Source of the DNA: Adiantum capillus-veneris
Taxonomy: Eukaryota > Streptophyta > Polypodiopsida > Polypodiales > Pteridaceae
DNA length: 64,000 nucleotides
Assembly: GCA_014529385.2 (NCBI GenBank)
Contig: CM043960.1
Coordinates: forward strand, 75,301,910 to 75,365,909
Direction: 5' to 3'
Notes under the pieces: generated by a model
The model's input: the letters and a program-made list of their open reading frames with translations, nothing else
What the model was told of the DNA's origin: nothing
Databases searched by the model: none
In this document: in pieces, positions 11,590 to 24,414 of the stretch
How the letters are laid out: every line of letters starts with the position of its first letter
How positions within the stretch are numbered: the stretch's first letter is position 1
Translations under genes and position numbers: made by a program

Positions 11590-14230
11590 TTGCTTGCAAT
11601 AATGGAGTTGGATATATCTTGGAATTTTGGTTGTCTGGCTTTGAGCCCAGCACTACTCATTTGCAATAGACATGGAGAAGCTGTGGGATACCGAGTAGCC
11701 ATTTGGGATGCATGAGGTCCATCGTATAGGTGATTTCATCTGGAGTGATACCCTTGCTTTGTATTTCAAGGGCTTGCTAGCCCTGCCACATTTGTCATAC
11801 ATGTCGACTAAGGCAATGTCAAGCATAAAGATTTTTTTGACAATTCTTGACTAACAGTACGATCATAAGTTCTTTTGCCTATCTTAGCGTCTTTCAAATT
11901 GCCACATGGCTTTGAAATGCAAGCATAGGTAATTGCATATATAGAGAAACTCGTTTCACATTAGCTGAAAAGTGTCTAGAGCTTCCTTGCCTCGCTCATG
12001 TACAGCACATCCTGCAATCAGTGCAATTTGAAAGAGCAACGCAAGTGAACAGTTGCGAGATGTATGTTTTGAGCTAGAGAACTCTTGATTACACATTAGG
12101 AAAAGTTTGGACTCAAAAATGGGCCTTGTAAGAATTGTTGATGTGGCATAGCTTTCAAAAAGTGGGGATCGGTAAATTTTTTTTGCAAATAAGATCCAAA
12201 CTTGTCGGAGGTTGGATATTTAGAATCTACTCTTCAAATGCTATCTATTGATATATAGCATGCATGTATCGGACATTGCCTTCATGTAGATCTAGAAAAA
12301 GGTGATTTTAGATTACCGTAACGATAACAAAACCTGGCTGATTGAAAAAAAAATGGAATAACTTTCATAGAAGTCATCCAAACTTTTCGGACCTTGGCTC
12401 TTTAGAATCCATTTTTCAAGAACTTTCCAATGATAGGTAATATCATGGGGTTCTAAGCAATATTTAGAGGGGTCTACCGGGTTGCTTTCTATTGTACAAC
12501 TTTGATGATGTGGCACTCTTAAAAGGCCCAAAAATGAGTTCAAAATTTTCCTAATGCATATTATCACATGCCTCCAAGATGCAAGCATATGTGATTGCAT
12601 ATAGAGAGATGTTCTCACTTCGCATCAGTTGAAAATAGTCTAGAGCTTCTTGGTCCCACCCCTGTTCGGTACATCTCGCTATCAATGCAATATGAGAGAG
12701 GGATACATGTAAAGGATTGTGGGATGTATGTTTCGAGCTAGAGAGCTCTTGATTATGCATCTTCATGTATTCTGAGTCATAGTCGGCTCTGCGAGTTGAG
12801 GCTTGGTGTTCCTCCCTTGCTCATCCTACTAGGTGGATCGCGCTTGTGGGCTATTTTGATAGATACACCTCGATCTCATCAGAATGAGAGTAGGTCTTCT
12901 CTTTGTTTTCGATGACTACTTGATAAGCAGCAATCAACGGTGTTCTCCTTTTATGTAAAGGGTTGAAGGAAATATGTTTTGAGCTTTTTGTGTTGAGCAT
13001 ATCCCACGATCAATGTGTTCCAAGAGACCACATTCCAGACAGAAAGCTGCTCAAGCATGTTTTGTGCTTTCTCAAGAGCCCCACATCTCGTATATGTGAT
13101 TTTTTCTCCTATGGTGCCACATGCTCTCAAGATGCAAGCATAGGTGATTACATCAGGAGAAATATCCTTGCTTCGCATGTTGGAAACAGTCAGCCAGAGC
13201 TTCGTCGCTATCGAGCATATCTCGCAAGCAATGTAGTTGAGAAGATGAAATTTCAGACATGAATGCAGTGCCACATGCATTCAAGACGAAATCATAGGTG
13301 ATTTCATCCGAAGAGATGCCTTGGCTTTGCATCTGTTGAAAACAAAAAGCCCATCTCAGCATCTTCCAAATTTCCAGATACCTTCAAGATGCAAGCGTAG
13401 GTGACTGCATCTAGAGAGATGCACCACATCTTCCAAACCGTGCCCTTGTCTCGCATATTCCACAATCAATGCCTTCCAGGAGGTGACATTCCGTACAAGA
13501 AGCTCTTCAAGCAACTTTGTGCTTTTGAAGAACACCATATTTCGCATAGTACATGTCGTCCTAGGCAATGCAAAGCACAACTTTTCAGCAGCCCTTGAAT
13601 AACAATATCATCGTGCATTTTGTTGCCCATGAGTGTTAGTGTCATCTGAATTTCCACACGCATTCAAGATGCAAGCATAGGTGATATCAATGCACTTGAA
13701 GAGACGACATTCCGAACATCAATGCAGTGCCACATGCCTTCAAAATGGAAGCATAGGTGATTGCATCTCGAGAGATTCCCTGGCTTTGCATATGTTGAAA
13801 ATAGTCCGGGGATTTTGCCCATCTTAGCATCTTCCAAATTGCCAGATGCCTTCAAGAAGCAAGCATAGGTGATTGCATCTAAAGAGATACGCTTGCTTTA
13901 GCCCCTCAAGAACTCACTTGCTTTGTGAAGATGGCTTTCCACAACCATGTCGTTCGCACCTAGCACTCAATGTGCTTGAGAAAAATGCAATCAATAGAAA
14001 AAGCGGATCCATGACGTTTTGGAGTTCCGTGAGGGCACCACATTGGGGATGCATATTAGGCAAAACACCGTTGGTCATGATAATCTTCTCCAACAACCCG
14101 CAGCTAGCAATTTCATCATCATGAATTGTCAAACCCATGCATAAGGTGACCAACTTCCAAGGTGCAAGCATGGGTGAATACATCTGGAAGAAGACGTTTC
14201 CTTTGAAAAGCTTTTGATGCACATGAGAGT
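11590..14230 (-). pseudogene. decayed plant PPR (PLS-type) protein gene
   Basis: Minus-strand frames hold serial PPR fragments in different reading frames. At 12551-12766: EQGWDQEALDYFQLMRSE with AITYACILEACDNM. At 12951-13280: MRSKDISPDVITYACILR, then RCGALEKAQNMLEQLSV and NVVSWNTLIVGYAQ. At 13153-13362: MQSQGISSDEITYDFVLNAC. At 13356-13580: LLEELLVRNVTSWKALIVEY. At 13914-14222: IHDDEIASCGLLEK and HPQCGALTELQNVMD. Such motifs belong to PLS-class PPR proteins, which bind organellar RNA. Frames change every 100-250 bp and many stops intervene, so no product is possible. Units recur out of normal order, which suggests internal duplication before decay. No E or DYW domain could be read. Confidence 0.8.
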
Positions 14231-14408
14231 CGTTTTTGCTGGCAAGCAGAAAGGTATGGATCGCGGCTACACATCAGCTAAAAATAGTGTAGCTCCCTCT
14301 CCCCGCTGATGTTAAGCACATCCCACAATCATTGCGTTTGAAGAGGTGGAATTTCGTACAAGAAGCTCCTCAAGCGCTTTCCGTGCATTTTGAAGAGCAC
14401 CATATTTG
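14231..14408. other. junction between PPR pseudogene and 1.63-kb repeats
   Basis: Further PPR-like scraps continue on the minus strand up to the start of the first large tandem copy. Confidence 0.4.
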
Positions 14409-16030
14409 GCTATTTTGGAGCAAAAGAAAAGCATGGAAAGAGAAGGGTAATTTGTAGACCCACATCCAGTAATGCTTGTTACCTCCTAATAAGTTTCTTA
14501 AGCGTAGCGTAAATGCAAGCTATTTTGGAGCACAAAATAAATGCATGGAAAGAGAAGGCCAATCTGTAGACCCACATCCAGCAATGCTTGTAACTTCCTG
14601 CAGTACTAGCTAGAAAGAAGTCGCAGCCTCCTGTAGCAATTACTCATGTGAGTATGTGTGTGGGAAAATTATAACATGTTGCGATGAGTTTTGGTGATTC
14701 GACTACAGATCAGACCAACTGATCATCGATTGAACAATGAAATCTAATACCTTCTGCTTCAGTAACACTAGTAGAACAAACCTCTGCCATGGGTTGATCG
14801 CACGAAATATCTGAGCTTTGGGAGTGCTCATCATGTCGGCAAGCATCCGAAGTACTCTCCAGCTTAATGATCTGCGAAATATTACTAGGGTTTGAAAGAT
14901 CTTCGATACTCCTTTCCGGTTCTGTCCGGTTGGCATATTGCCTGGAAAAGAACTAGTGTGAATCTTGAGAATTAGGCATGGGACCTGCTGTATATCATTT
15001 CCATGAACATTGAAGGATGGCCAAGGGCACAGGGTTGTTGAATCTACATGAGCTATACTTGGAGCGGTATAATGCTGGTCATAAATAACTAGTAGCGCCT
15101 ACAGAAACGAGCTGATTCTATGTGCTCGTATCAACCTATTGTGCAAAGCATCATGTCTTCAAGATGCATGCGTAGGTGATTGCATCCAGAGAGGGGTCCT
15201 CGCTTCGCATCTAACGAAAACAGACTAGAGCTTTTCTCTTTTGGGGGAATCCTGCAATCAGTGCATTCCAAGAGTCCACACTCCGCATAGCCTTGCTTTG
15301 CATGAGTTCAAAACAGCCCAGGGCTTTTTCCCATCTTTACATCTTCAAAATTGCAACATGCCCTCAAGATGCAAGCATAGGTGATTGCATCTGGAGAGAT
15401 GTGCTCGTTTCATATACAAGATGTGCTCATTTTGCATCAACTGAAAATACTCCAGAGATTGCTAGCTTCCTTGATGTTCGATGCATCCCGCAACCACTGC
15501 ATTCCAAGAGTCAATACTCTTGATAGGAAGCTGAAAATAGCGTAAAGCTTTCGCATCAATTGGAAATATTCTACAGCTTGCCCACTTCCCTGATGTTCGG
15601 CAAAAGAAGGCCGATTTGAACATGCCGATGAGGCAAACAGTGACATTGTCGACCTTCTACTGCTGGAATGAATAGGGAGGAGCTTGGCCTATAGACTCTA
15701 CGCTACTGAAGAATGCTCTTGCCATGTTGACGAGGTAGGCTTTTCTTCATGGCTCTTTTCTTTCATGTGAACATGTATAAGGTGCCAGTACAACAGCTAG
15801 CTGGGCGTTGCCACTTCCAACATCATAGGTGGGTGTTGCCACTCCCAGCACCATAGATCAGAGGATGAGTCGAAGGCAGTAGGGTCCACGTTTGATGGTT
15901 CCATTAAAGCTCTGCGCAAGCAAGTACTTTTAACTTTTTGCTCCATTGCTTTCTCTTATATGACTTCATATGTGAGTAGAAGCTGTTAATTAACCTCCTA
16001 ATAACTTGCTTAAGCATAGGGTAAATGCGA
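14409..16030. repeat. tandem segmental repeat, copy 1 (~1.62 kb)
   Basis: Begins GCTATTTTGGAGCA and includes the landmark GACTACAGATCAGACCAACT at 14701. The same landmarks recur at 16325 and 17955. Contents on the minus strand are an exon-like segment ending ISWSDL-stop (about 14703-14936, broken by a 7-bp insertion AACAATG), PPR scraps such as GSGQAVEYFQLMR (15437-15646), and a terminal ~114-bp stretch that is itself repeated (CTCCTAATAACTT...AGCAATGCTTG). Confidence 0.9.
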
Positions 16031-17660
16031 GCTATTTTGGAGCACAAAAGAAAAGCATGGAAAGAGAACGGTAATCTGTAGACCCACATCTAGCAATGCT
16101 TGTTACCTCCTAATAACTTTCTTAAGCGTAGCGTAAATGCAAGCTATTTTGGAGCACAAAAGAAAAGCATGGAAAGAGAAGGGAAATCTGTAGACCCACA
16201 TCCAGCAATGCTTGTAACTTCCTGCAGTACTAGCTAGAAAGAAGTCGCAGCCTCCTGTAGCAATTACTCATGTGAGTATGTGTGTGGGAAAATTATAACG
16301 TGTTGCGATGAGTTTTGGTGATTCGACTACAGATCAGACCAACTGATCATCGATTGAAATCTGATACCTTCTGCTTCAGTAACACTAGTAGAACATACCT
16401 CAGCCATTGGTTGATCGCACGAAATATCTGAGCTTTGGGAGTGCTCATCATGTCGGCAAGCATCCGAAGTACTCTCCAGCTTGATGATCTGCAAAATATT
16501 ACCAGGGTTTGAAAGATCTTCGATACTACTTTCCGGTTTTGTCCGGCTTGCTGCTACGCGTGCATATTGCGTGGAAAAGAACTGGTGTGAATCTTGAGAA
16601 TTAGGCATGGGACCTGTTGTATATCATTTCCATGAACATTGAAGGATGGTCGAGGGCATAGGGTTGTTGAATCTACATGAGCTATACTTGGAGCGGTATA
16701 ATGTTGGTCATAAATAACTAGTAGCGCCTGCAAAAACGAGCTGATTCTATGTGCTCGTATCAACTTGTTGTGTAGAGCAACATGTCTTCAAGATGCATGC
16801 GTAGGTGATTGCATCCGGAGAGGGGTCCTCACTTCACATCTATCGAAAACAGACTAGAGCTTTTCTCTGTTGGGAGAATCCTGCAATCAGTGCATTCCAA
16901 GAGTCCACAGTCCGCATAGCCTTGCTTTGCATGTGTTCAAAACAGCCCAGGGCTTTTGCCCATCTTTACATCTTCAACATTGCAACATGCCATCAAGATG
17001 CAAGCATAGGTGATTGCATCTAGAGAGACGTGCTCGTTTCATATACAAAGATGTGCTCATTTTGCATCAACTGAAAATACTCCAGAGCTTGCTAGCTTCC
17101 CTGATGTTCGATGCATCCCGCAACCACTGCATTCCAAGAGTCAATACTCTTGATAGGAAGCTGAAAACAGCGTAAAGCTTTCGCATCAGTTGGAAATATT
17201 CTACAGCTTGCCCGCTTCCCTGATCTTCGGCAAAAGAAGGCCAATTCGAATATGCTGATGAGGCAAACAGTGACATTGTTGATCTTCTACTACTGGAATG
17301 AATAGGGAGGAGCTTGGCCTACAGACTCTACGCTACTGAAGAATGCTCTCGCCATGTTCACGAGGTAGGCTTTTCTTCATGGCTCTTTGCTTTCATGTGA
17401 ACAGGTATAAGGTGCCAATACAACAGCTAGCTGGGCGTTGCCACTTCCAACACCATAGATGGGTGTTGCCACTCCCAGCACCATAGATCAGAGGATGAGT
17501 CGAAGGCAGTAGGGTCCGCATTTGATGGTTCCATTAAAGCTCTGCGCAAGCAAGTACTTTTAACTTTTGGCTCCATTGCTTTCTCTTATATGACTTCATA
17601 TGTGAGTAGAAGCTATTAATTAACCTCCTAATAAGTTGCTTAAGCATAGGGTAAATGCGA
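16031..17660. repeat. tandem segmental repeat, copy 2 (~1.63 kb)
   Basis: Starts at the same GCTATTTTGGAGCA landmark as copy 1 and is almost identical to it along its whole length. The minus-strand exon-like frame (16327-16608) is open here, and a PPR scrap matching that of copy 1 lies at 17067-17276. Short distances between matching landmarks (1622 and 1630 bp) show direct head-to-tail duplication. Confidence 0.92.
16327..16608 (-). pseudogene. duplicated C-terminal exon-like frame ending SMISWSDL
   Basis: The minus-strand frame in copy 2 reads MPNSQDSHQFFSTQ... through SSIEDLSNPGNILQIIKLES to ...RFQSMISWSDL-stop, about 93 residues rich in Ser, Asp and Glu. Equivalent sequence at 14703-14940 (copy 1) carries a 7-bp insertion, and that at 17957-18240 (copy 3) carries other changes. 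The stop and acidic tail look like the last exon of a real gene captured in the duplication. The protein is not recognised. Whether it was the tail of the adjacent PPR gene or an unrelated gene cannot be told. Confidence 0.4.
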
Positions 17661-18594
17661 GCTATTTTGGAGCACAAAAGAAAAGCATTGAAAGAGAACG
17701 GTAATCTGTAGACCCACATCTAGCAATGCTTGCTACCTCCTAGTAACTTTCTTAAGTGTAGCATAAATGCAAGCTATTTTGGAGCACAGAAGAAAAGCAT
17801 GGAAAGAGAAGGGCAATCTGTAGACCCACATCTAGCAATGCTTGTAGCTTCTTGCAGTACTAGCTAGAAAGAAGTCGCAGCCTCCTGTAGCGATTACTCA
17901 TGTGAGTATGTGTGTGCGAAAATTATAACGTGTTGCGATGAGTTTTGGTGATTCGACTACAGATCAGACCAACTGATCATCGATTGAAATCTGATACGTT
18001 CTGCTTCAATAACACTAGTAGAACATACCTCTGCCATTGGTTGATCGCATGAAATATATGAGCTTTGGGAGTGCTCATCACGTCGGCGGCAAGCATCCGA
18101 AGTACTCTCCAGCTTGATGATCTGCGAAATATTACCAGTGTTTGAAAGATCTTCGATACTCCTTTTCGGTTATGTCCGGCTTGCTGCTACGTGGGCATAT
18201 TGCGTGGAAAAGAGCTGGTGTGAATCTTGAGAATTAGGCATGGGACCTACTGTATGTCATTTACATGAACATTGAAGGATGGCCGAGGGCACAGGGTTGT
18301 TGAATCTACATGAGCTATACTTGGAGCGGTATAATGCTGGTCATAAATAACTAGTAGCACCTGCAGAAACGAGCTGAGTAAGGTAGTTGAAGCGGCACAT
18401 ACTGTTCAACTAGCCACTGGGTCTTGTTGCACACAAAGTTACTACGATTGCTACACGGGGAAGGCGTAGAGGCTTCGCTGCAAAAGAAGTTCGATTTCAT
18501 TATGCCAATGAGGCAAATAGTGACATTGTCGATCTTCTACTACTGGAATGAATAGTAAGGAGCTTGGCCTACAGACTCTATGCTACTAAAGAAT

Positions 18595-18598
<4 letters not shown>
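17661..18598. repeat. tandem segmental repeat, copy 3 (internally deleted)
   Basis: Matches copies 1 and 2 to about 18376 (GCAGAAACGAGCTGA), then diverges. Similarity returns near 18486 (ATGCCAATGAGGCAAATAGTG) and runs to GAATGCTCTC at 18598, where the CT arrays begin. About 0.8 kb of the middle of the unit is missing. Confidence 0.85.
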
Positions 18599-19118
<520 letters not shown>

Positions 19119-20240
19119 AGAGTTGGCAGTTGGTGGCTTTTGATGGCGTAGTTCTTTTTCATCGCAGTGGCTTTTTTTATAAGAGCATCCACGTGGGTTA
19201 CTGAGAGTCCACGGATGTGAAATTGCTTCCTACGCTAACGAAGTAATGAAAGGGAATTCATGTAGGTTGGTAGGAGAAGGTGGTAGAAAAAAGATTACTT
19301 TGTATGATGCATGTGTTACTGATGTGATAAATTCTTATATTCAATGCCCAAAGCAACATGGGTTTTTTATTGGACATTACATAGGATCTAGTCCAGATAT
19401 GCAAAATTATTTTGCAAGGGTAGGTTCTCAAACACACCAAGTTCGTGTGTGGTGGCTCATGTTGTCCAAAGTGCAGTGGTAGGCACACCTTTCTATGAAC
19501 AACCAATTATCCACAAAGATAGAGAAAAGGTTGAAAAGAAAACTACTAAGAGATCCATGGCAACATCTTCACATAAGCTTGGTTATGTGGTGGAGTCTAG
19601 ACAAAGAAAAGTTCATGACCATCTGAGGAAGATTTCTTTTGAGGGTGATGGAGATACAGAGGGGAAAATGTTTGATGTGAATGTAGCATCCACGGATGAG
19701 GACTTGTTTGAGGATAATACATTAAATAGATGTGGTTGCTTGTCAAACCATATTGAGGTGTCCCTACCCACAGTACTTGGGCAATAAGAAAAATTCCACA
19801 AAATTGTGTATGGACTCTGAAAGTGCTTTGGTATGGTGCAAGAGGCACGATTGTCAATGTTATGCAGAATAGGGTACCAAGATTGTTGGCTCCTTGTTTT
19901 TGGGAAGAAAGAACATATCGAGCTCAAAGTCAATACCAATGGATATGGGTTTGTGGCCATGATGTTATCCATTGTAGAAACATGGCCAAGTAGGTAGTCT
20001 CCCCACCAGACACACCAACAACATGGTTGATAAACAGTGGCACAAATGTCACAGGAGGAGTGGAACATTTTTCTTTACTTGGAGTTGAGTTTTCATTTGC
20101 AAATAGCCATGAGTACACTATGCATAGTATAAATATTGTTGGAAGTTCTAGTAAAGAAGCAAAAAAGGGTGAAAAAAATGTGTCTAAGGAGGCAAGTAAG
20201 TGTTTAGAGAGGATTTTACAAAGGTGCATGTGAAGGATGA
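19119..20240 (+). other. unrecognised exon-like plus-strand frames
   Basis: Successive plus-strand frames look protein-like: 19246-19482 (GRKKITLYDACVTDVINSYI, then GFFIGHYIGSSPDMQNYFAR), 19449-19787 (KISFEGDGDTEGKMFDVNVA, then SNHIEVSLPTVLGQ), and 20027-20233 (GVEHFSLLGVEFSFANSHEY, then a lysine-rich tail). The order and strand agree, so they may be pieces of one degraded gene or element. No family is recognised and frameshifts are needed between pieces. Confidence 0.25.
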
Positions 20241-21771
20241 GCCCTTTTGCACTTGCCTCAATGAAAGTAAGAGAAGAAATCTTATTTAGCATGCAAGCAT
20301 GCATATTTTGTCTACATACATATTCTGGGACTAGATCACAAGCAGCTATCTATTAGCCAACATTGAGTGACAGAGATCTCACATTCACTTTAAGTCAACC
20401 TTGATATATTAATCCTATTCAAAAATAGCAAAAAAGTGGACTCTCAATGAGTATTTTAATTTGGATTTTTTTTTAAAAAGAAACTCTTGATAATTTTGTA
20501 GATGTGTTTGGAATATGTTTTTTTTAGCTGGCAAAGTAATATTATTCAAGGTGTTCTTATTTTATGCTCCATTGAATGTTTTCGTTATTTGGTATCTGAA
20601 GGAGAAGACTTTTAAATTTTGTTTGGTGGATTCCATGAATCTATATAAAAAATGCATTGTGCCAAGCACACAAGCTTAAAAGACCTAAAACTAAAAAATA
20701 CTAAAGGCTCTAAATAAGAAGCTCTTAAAAAAACACTCATCAAAGTACTAATATGCTGGATTCTTGGTGCTGACCTGACCTCTTGGTCTCATAAAGCTGA
20801 CATCTTGATCTTGTTTCATGCATGGGCTCACCCCAGGGCTAGAAAAATACATTTTCCCTAACCGGTCAAAATAAGGGGAAACTTGAAATTCTCTCGATTT
20901 TTAGGTCAAGATTTGAAGCTCTTGCCAGCAATTACAATTTACAATTTTACAATTTTAGTTGGTTAAAAATACACTAGAGCCAGGGTTTTTTCTAATACAA
21001 GCTCGTACAAACTTGGATATTTCAAAGCATGGATGCAAACCCAACTTTTTTCTATAGGGATCTTTCTAGTAATAGGTAGATGGATTTGCACCTACTTAAA
21101 GCTTTGTCTTTTTGGGCTTATTGACAATGTTTGTTGATACATAATGCAAATCTTAAGTAAATCTAGGCGCACTTCACAAAAAGGAGTTATCCTTAAACAT
21201 TGTCATCAAAAGGTTTTTTAATTATCTTTTATCCAAGATATGTGTGTTGACATCAGAATTGAGGACCATGGTCGTGGGTCATGCCATAGTCCCAAAAAAA
21301 ATTTGTTGTGTCATATTCAATGATGAAACGGTAACAAAAATATCATTCAATAGAATACAAAGCTAAAAAGTAACTATTAATTGATCATAATAAAGCCCCA
21401 AAATTCAATTTATGGGCATTCATGAATTAGATGTTGGTATTTAGGAAATAGTACAGTTGATGTTGGTTTGTTGCTTTGCAAAACATTAAATATCTTGTTT
21501 TGGTTAGTGTTGTTTAGTGTTCTTGTTCTTGTTTAGTGTTTCTTTTTTCTTGAAGGGGTGTGTTTTTTTTTTTTCTCTTGATCTGGAAATTTTTTTCCTA
21601 TTGATGTCATTGTCTAGAAAATGGTGGCTTGAGTAGCAAAGTAGTAGGTCAACACCAATAGCTTTTCTAGCCCCGCCATGCCTTCGGGCTGTGTATTCCA
21701 GCACATCAAGCAATCTCAATCGTCCATTGCATTAGCATTCTAACAGTGAATAGGACAAATGCCTGACGGAT
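20241..21771. other. AT-rich stretch without supported gene
   Basis: No family-like frame, LTR landmark or tandem repeat seen. Confidence 0.4.
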
Positions 21772-21868
21772 GGGAATCTCCCTCACCCCCAGTGTTCCGA
21801 GACAGGGAACAAGCTCGACCTCTGCCTCGCCTATTCAGCCCGAAACAATGGGGGTGAGGGAGATTCCC
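21772..21868. repeat. perfect 20-bp inverted repeat with 57-nt loop
   Basis: Left arm GGGAATCTCCCTCACCCCCA (21772-21791) is the exact reverse complement of 21849-21868. The GC-rich loop contains TTCCGAGACAGGGAA. The surroundings are AT-rich, so the element stands out. A transcript would fold into a strong hairpin. No target duplication that would define a small inverted-repeat transposon was recognised. Confidence 0.85.
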
Positions 21869-22151
21869 CACCTCTTAAAAGCCCCTATATTTCCTAGCTT
21901 GCCATTTTAGAGAGAGAATTTCAGCTGCCATGTGGATGGCCTCTTTTATCAAGAATCTTGAAATTAGGTGTCAAGTTGCTTTACAACTTTCTAAATCTTT
22001 GTTGGGTAATTTTTAGGTGGCAATCACGAACCTTGCCATGGAGTTTAAGGGGTCCTAAGGGATCTTCAAGATGGAGAATTTTTTAATTTTTCTTTTATAT
22101 GTCTTACACATAGGTGAATTTTCGGCAAGCTAACATTAATTTCAACTAGTG

Positions 22152-23305
22152 TCAAGGTTTGAGAAACAAATCAAAAAACAGGGGTTTAGTTTTGTGTACC
22201 TTTAATATTGCATTCTTGCTTGTTTGAGAGGCTTTGTACCGTCTCGTCTTGACTTTTGTTGTCACATCTAAAGCATTTGTCGTAACCATATTGAGGATGG
22301 AAGGTAATTTCCACATTGGGAGGCTCATATCCAAGGTAGTGATCATGGTCCTTGCCTATTTCAATGATTCGCAAGACTCGTTCCATTGTAGAAGTAATGT
22401 CTGCAAAGTAGATAGTACTCCATTAAGTGAAGTGAGCTAGTAGTAGTAAACAATAAAAGATCCTTTCTAAGGAGATAATGCTAATTTGTTATCTCCCTGC
22501 CTATCAAAATACACATTGCAGACATAAGAAAGTAAATATTCATGTCCAACATTAGCTCTTTTAATTGAGCTCTATGCTCTCTCCTCTAACTTCATTCCAT
22601 GTGTTCTTGTATAGTTGGAGAGTTACCACGTTTAGAGATGTAAAATTTAAGAGAGAGCGGTTGTGGACTGCATTTAGGACATGAGCACGGAATTCATCTG
22701 AAGTTTGAGCACTCTGATCTGACTACTCAATCATCTGCCAATGATTTGCTGTTTTTTTTCCTACATCTGTATTGTGACCAATACAATTGGTGAGTGATTA
22801 CATGCTCATCTTAAGTGAAAGATGCATCATTCGGAGATGTTGTCCTCTTACATCCAAACATACGCTATTGATATGTTCTAATGATCTTTTGACCATAAGA
22901 TTTTTCTCCTCCATCACCCCCTACAGAAACTTATAAAAACCCCATTCTAACTCTTTGTTATGTCTCTTCAACTTATCCACTACCTGTAAGTCCCTTCAAT
23001 TGCAATGTTCTACCTTCACCATATGCTCCCATGACTTTTGTGAACATCCTTGTTGTAATTGACCAGTCACTAACATAGCTTGTCTTGAGATTCACCTTAG
23101 CTTGAGCTCCATCGACTCCTGGCAACAACAATTCTTCATGATAGGGTTTCTTTTCTAGTAATCCAGTGATGCCTAAAAGGCAAAATTTAATATACATGCC
23201 AACCAAGGAATTTCCAAAGATAGGGTCACGATTATACACCAGATGTTCTATTTTTTGGATCTCTTCATGTGTAGCTTAGATGGCTACCCCATAGGCCCTC
23301 AAAAG
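22152..23305 (-). other. unrecognised exon-like minus-strand segments
   Basis: The minus strand reads EEIQKIEHLVYNRDPIFG, then YHEELLLPGVDGAQAKVNLK and TTRMFTKVMGAYGEGRTLQL (22973-23290), ending at CTTACAG/GTAGTG, a donor-like site. Further along come KLKRHNKELEWGFYKFL and EEKNLMVKRSLEHINSV with a stop between them, then HDHYLGYEPPNVEITF with a CxxC pair (22186-22386). This resembles exons of one gene separated by short introns or lesions. No family is recognised. Confidence 0.3.
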
Positions 23306-23728
23306 GTGCCCTTTGGGGGGCCTTGTAAACCAAGGAGAGCATCCCATAGTTGTAAAGAGTTTTCCACATTCAACCTACTACAATCTGATACGACTACTTG
23401 TGTGGTCTTTTTTTCTAGGGGGTGCTTCTACCTCCCCCTACAATAATATACGTCCCTTTACAAAGGTATTTTGTACGATATAGGCAATTTGTCAAGGCTT
23501 TTTACAAGCCGCAAGCAATTATAGCACGATGAGGGAAGGAGGGCCTCTGACTGAGAAGTAATCTTCAAAGTGTGCATGGGGAACCCTATTATTCTCCCTA
23601 TATATAGTTTCATAATAAGATCTCTTTGCCTTTTGCTCCATTTTTTTGGGATCTTTGCAAGAATCAAAGGTTCAACAACCTTCCCTTTGGCTTTTCTCTC
23701 AAGTTGACGGGGCTTGGGTTGTTCATTA
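23306..23728. other. flank of element C
   Basis: No supported gene. It ends at the degenerate start of the C LTR. Confidence 0.4.
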
Positions 23729-24369
23729 TATCATAAAATCTAATATCTAACCAACCCAAATGAATTTCTCATATTAAATTGATCATTTAATGTGGGAGAA
23801 TAAACGAGAACAAGGGTTAGAATATAGACATGTGCTTATAGATCTGTCTCAACACGGGGCCAAGGTTAAAGGGGTCCAAATGAGAGATGGTTTGTTAAAG
23901 AGCAATGCTCCTAATGGAGCTTAAAGGCCTTAGGGTTAGTTCCATTAAAGACCCCCAAAAGTTAGTGTTGAAAAAGTCCTTTGATCTTAGGCAAGGTAGG
24001 GTTGGCCTTGATGTGAGAATCCGACCCAAGCATGAGGTGTTTGTCGTGCTTGATAACTAAGGTGCGTAAGGTGTTTGTGGGAACCTTGCCCAAGCTTGAG
24101 GTGCTTCTCATGCTTAAATGATTAAGGTTCTTGAAGTGTTCAATTCAAACATGACTCTCAAGAGGCATAAGCGATTTTCATGCTTAAATGACTAAGGTGC
24201 TTGAAGTGTGCAATTCAAACATAATTCTTAAGAAGCATAAAAGACACATGTCAAGATCCTCCTCCTTTGGCCCTCATAATGTGCTTGATGCATAGAAATA
24301 AATAATTAAGTTCTTTCTTTCAAAGAGGAAAAAGAGGACACATGTCCAAATGATATAATTAGATAATAC

Positions 24370-24414
<45 letters not shown>

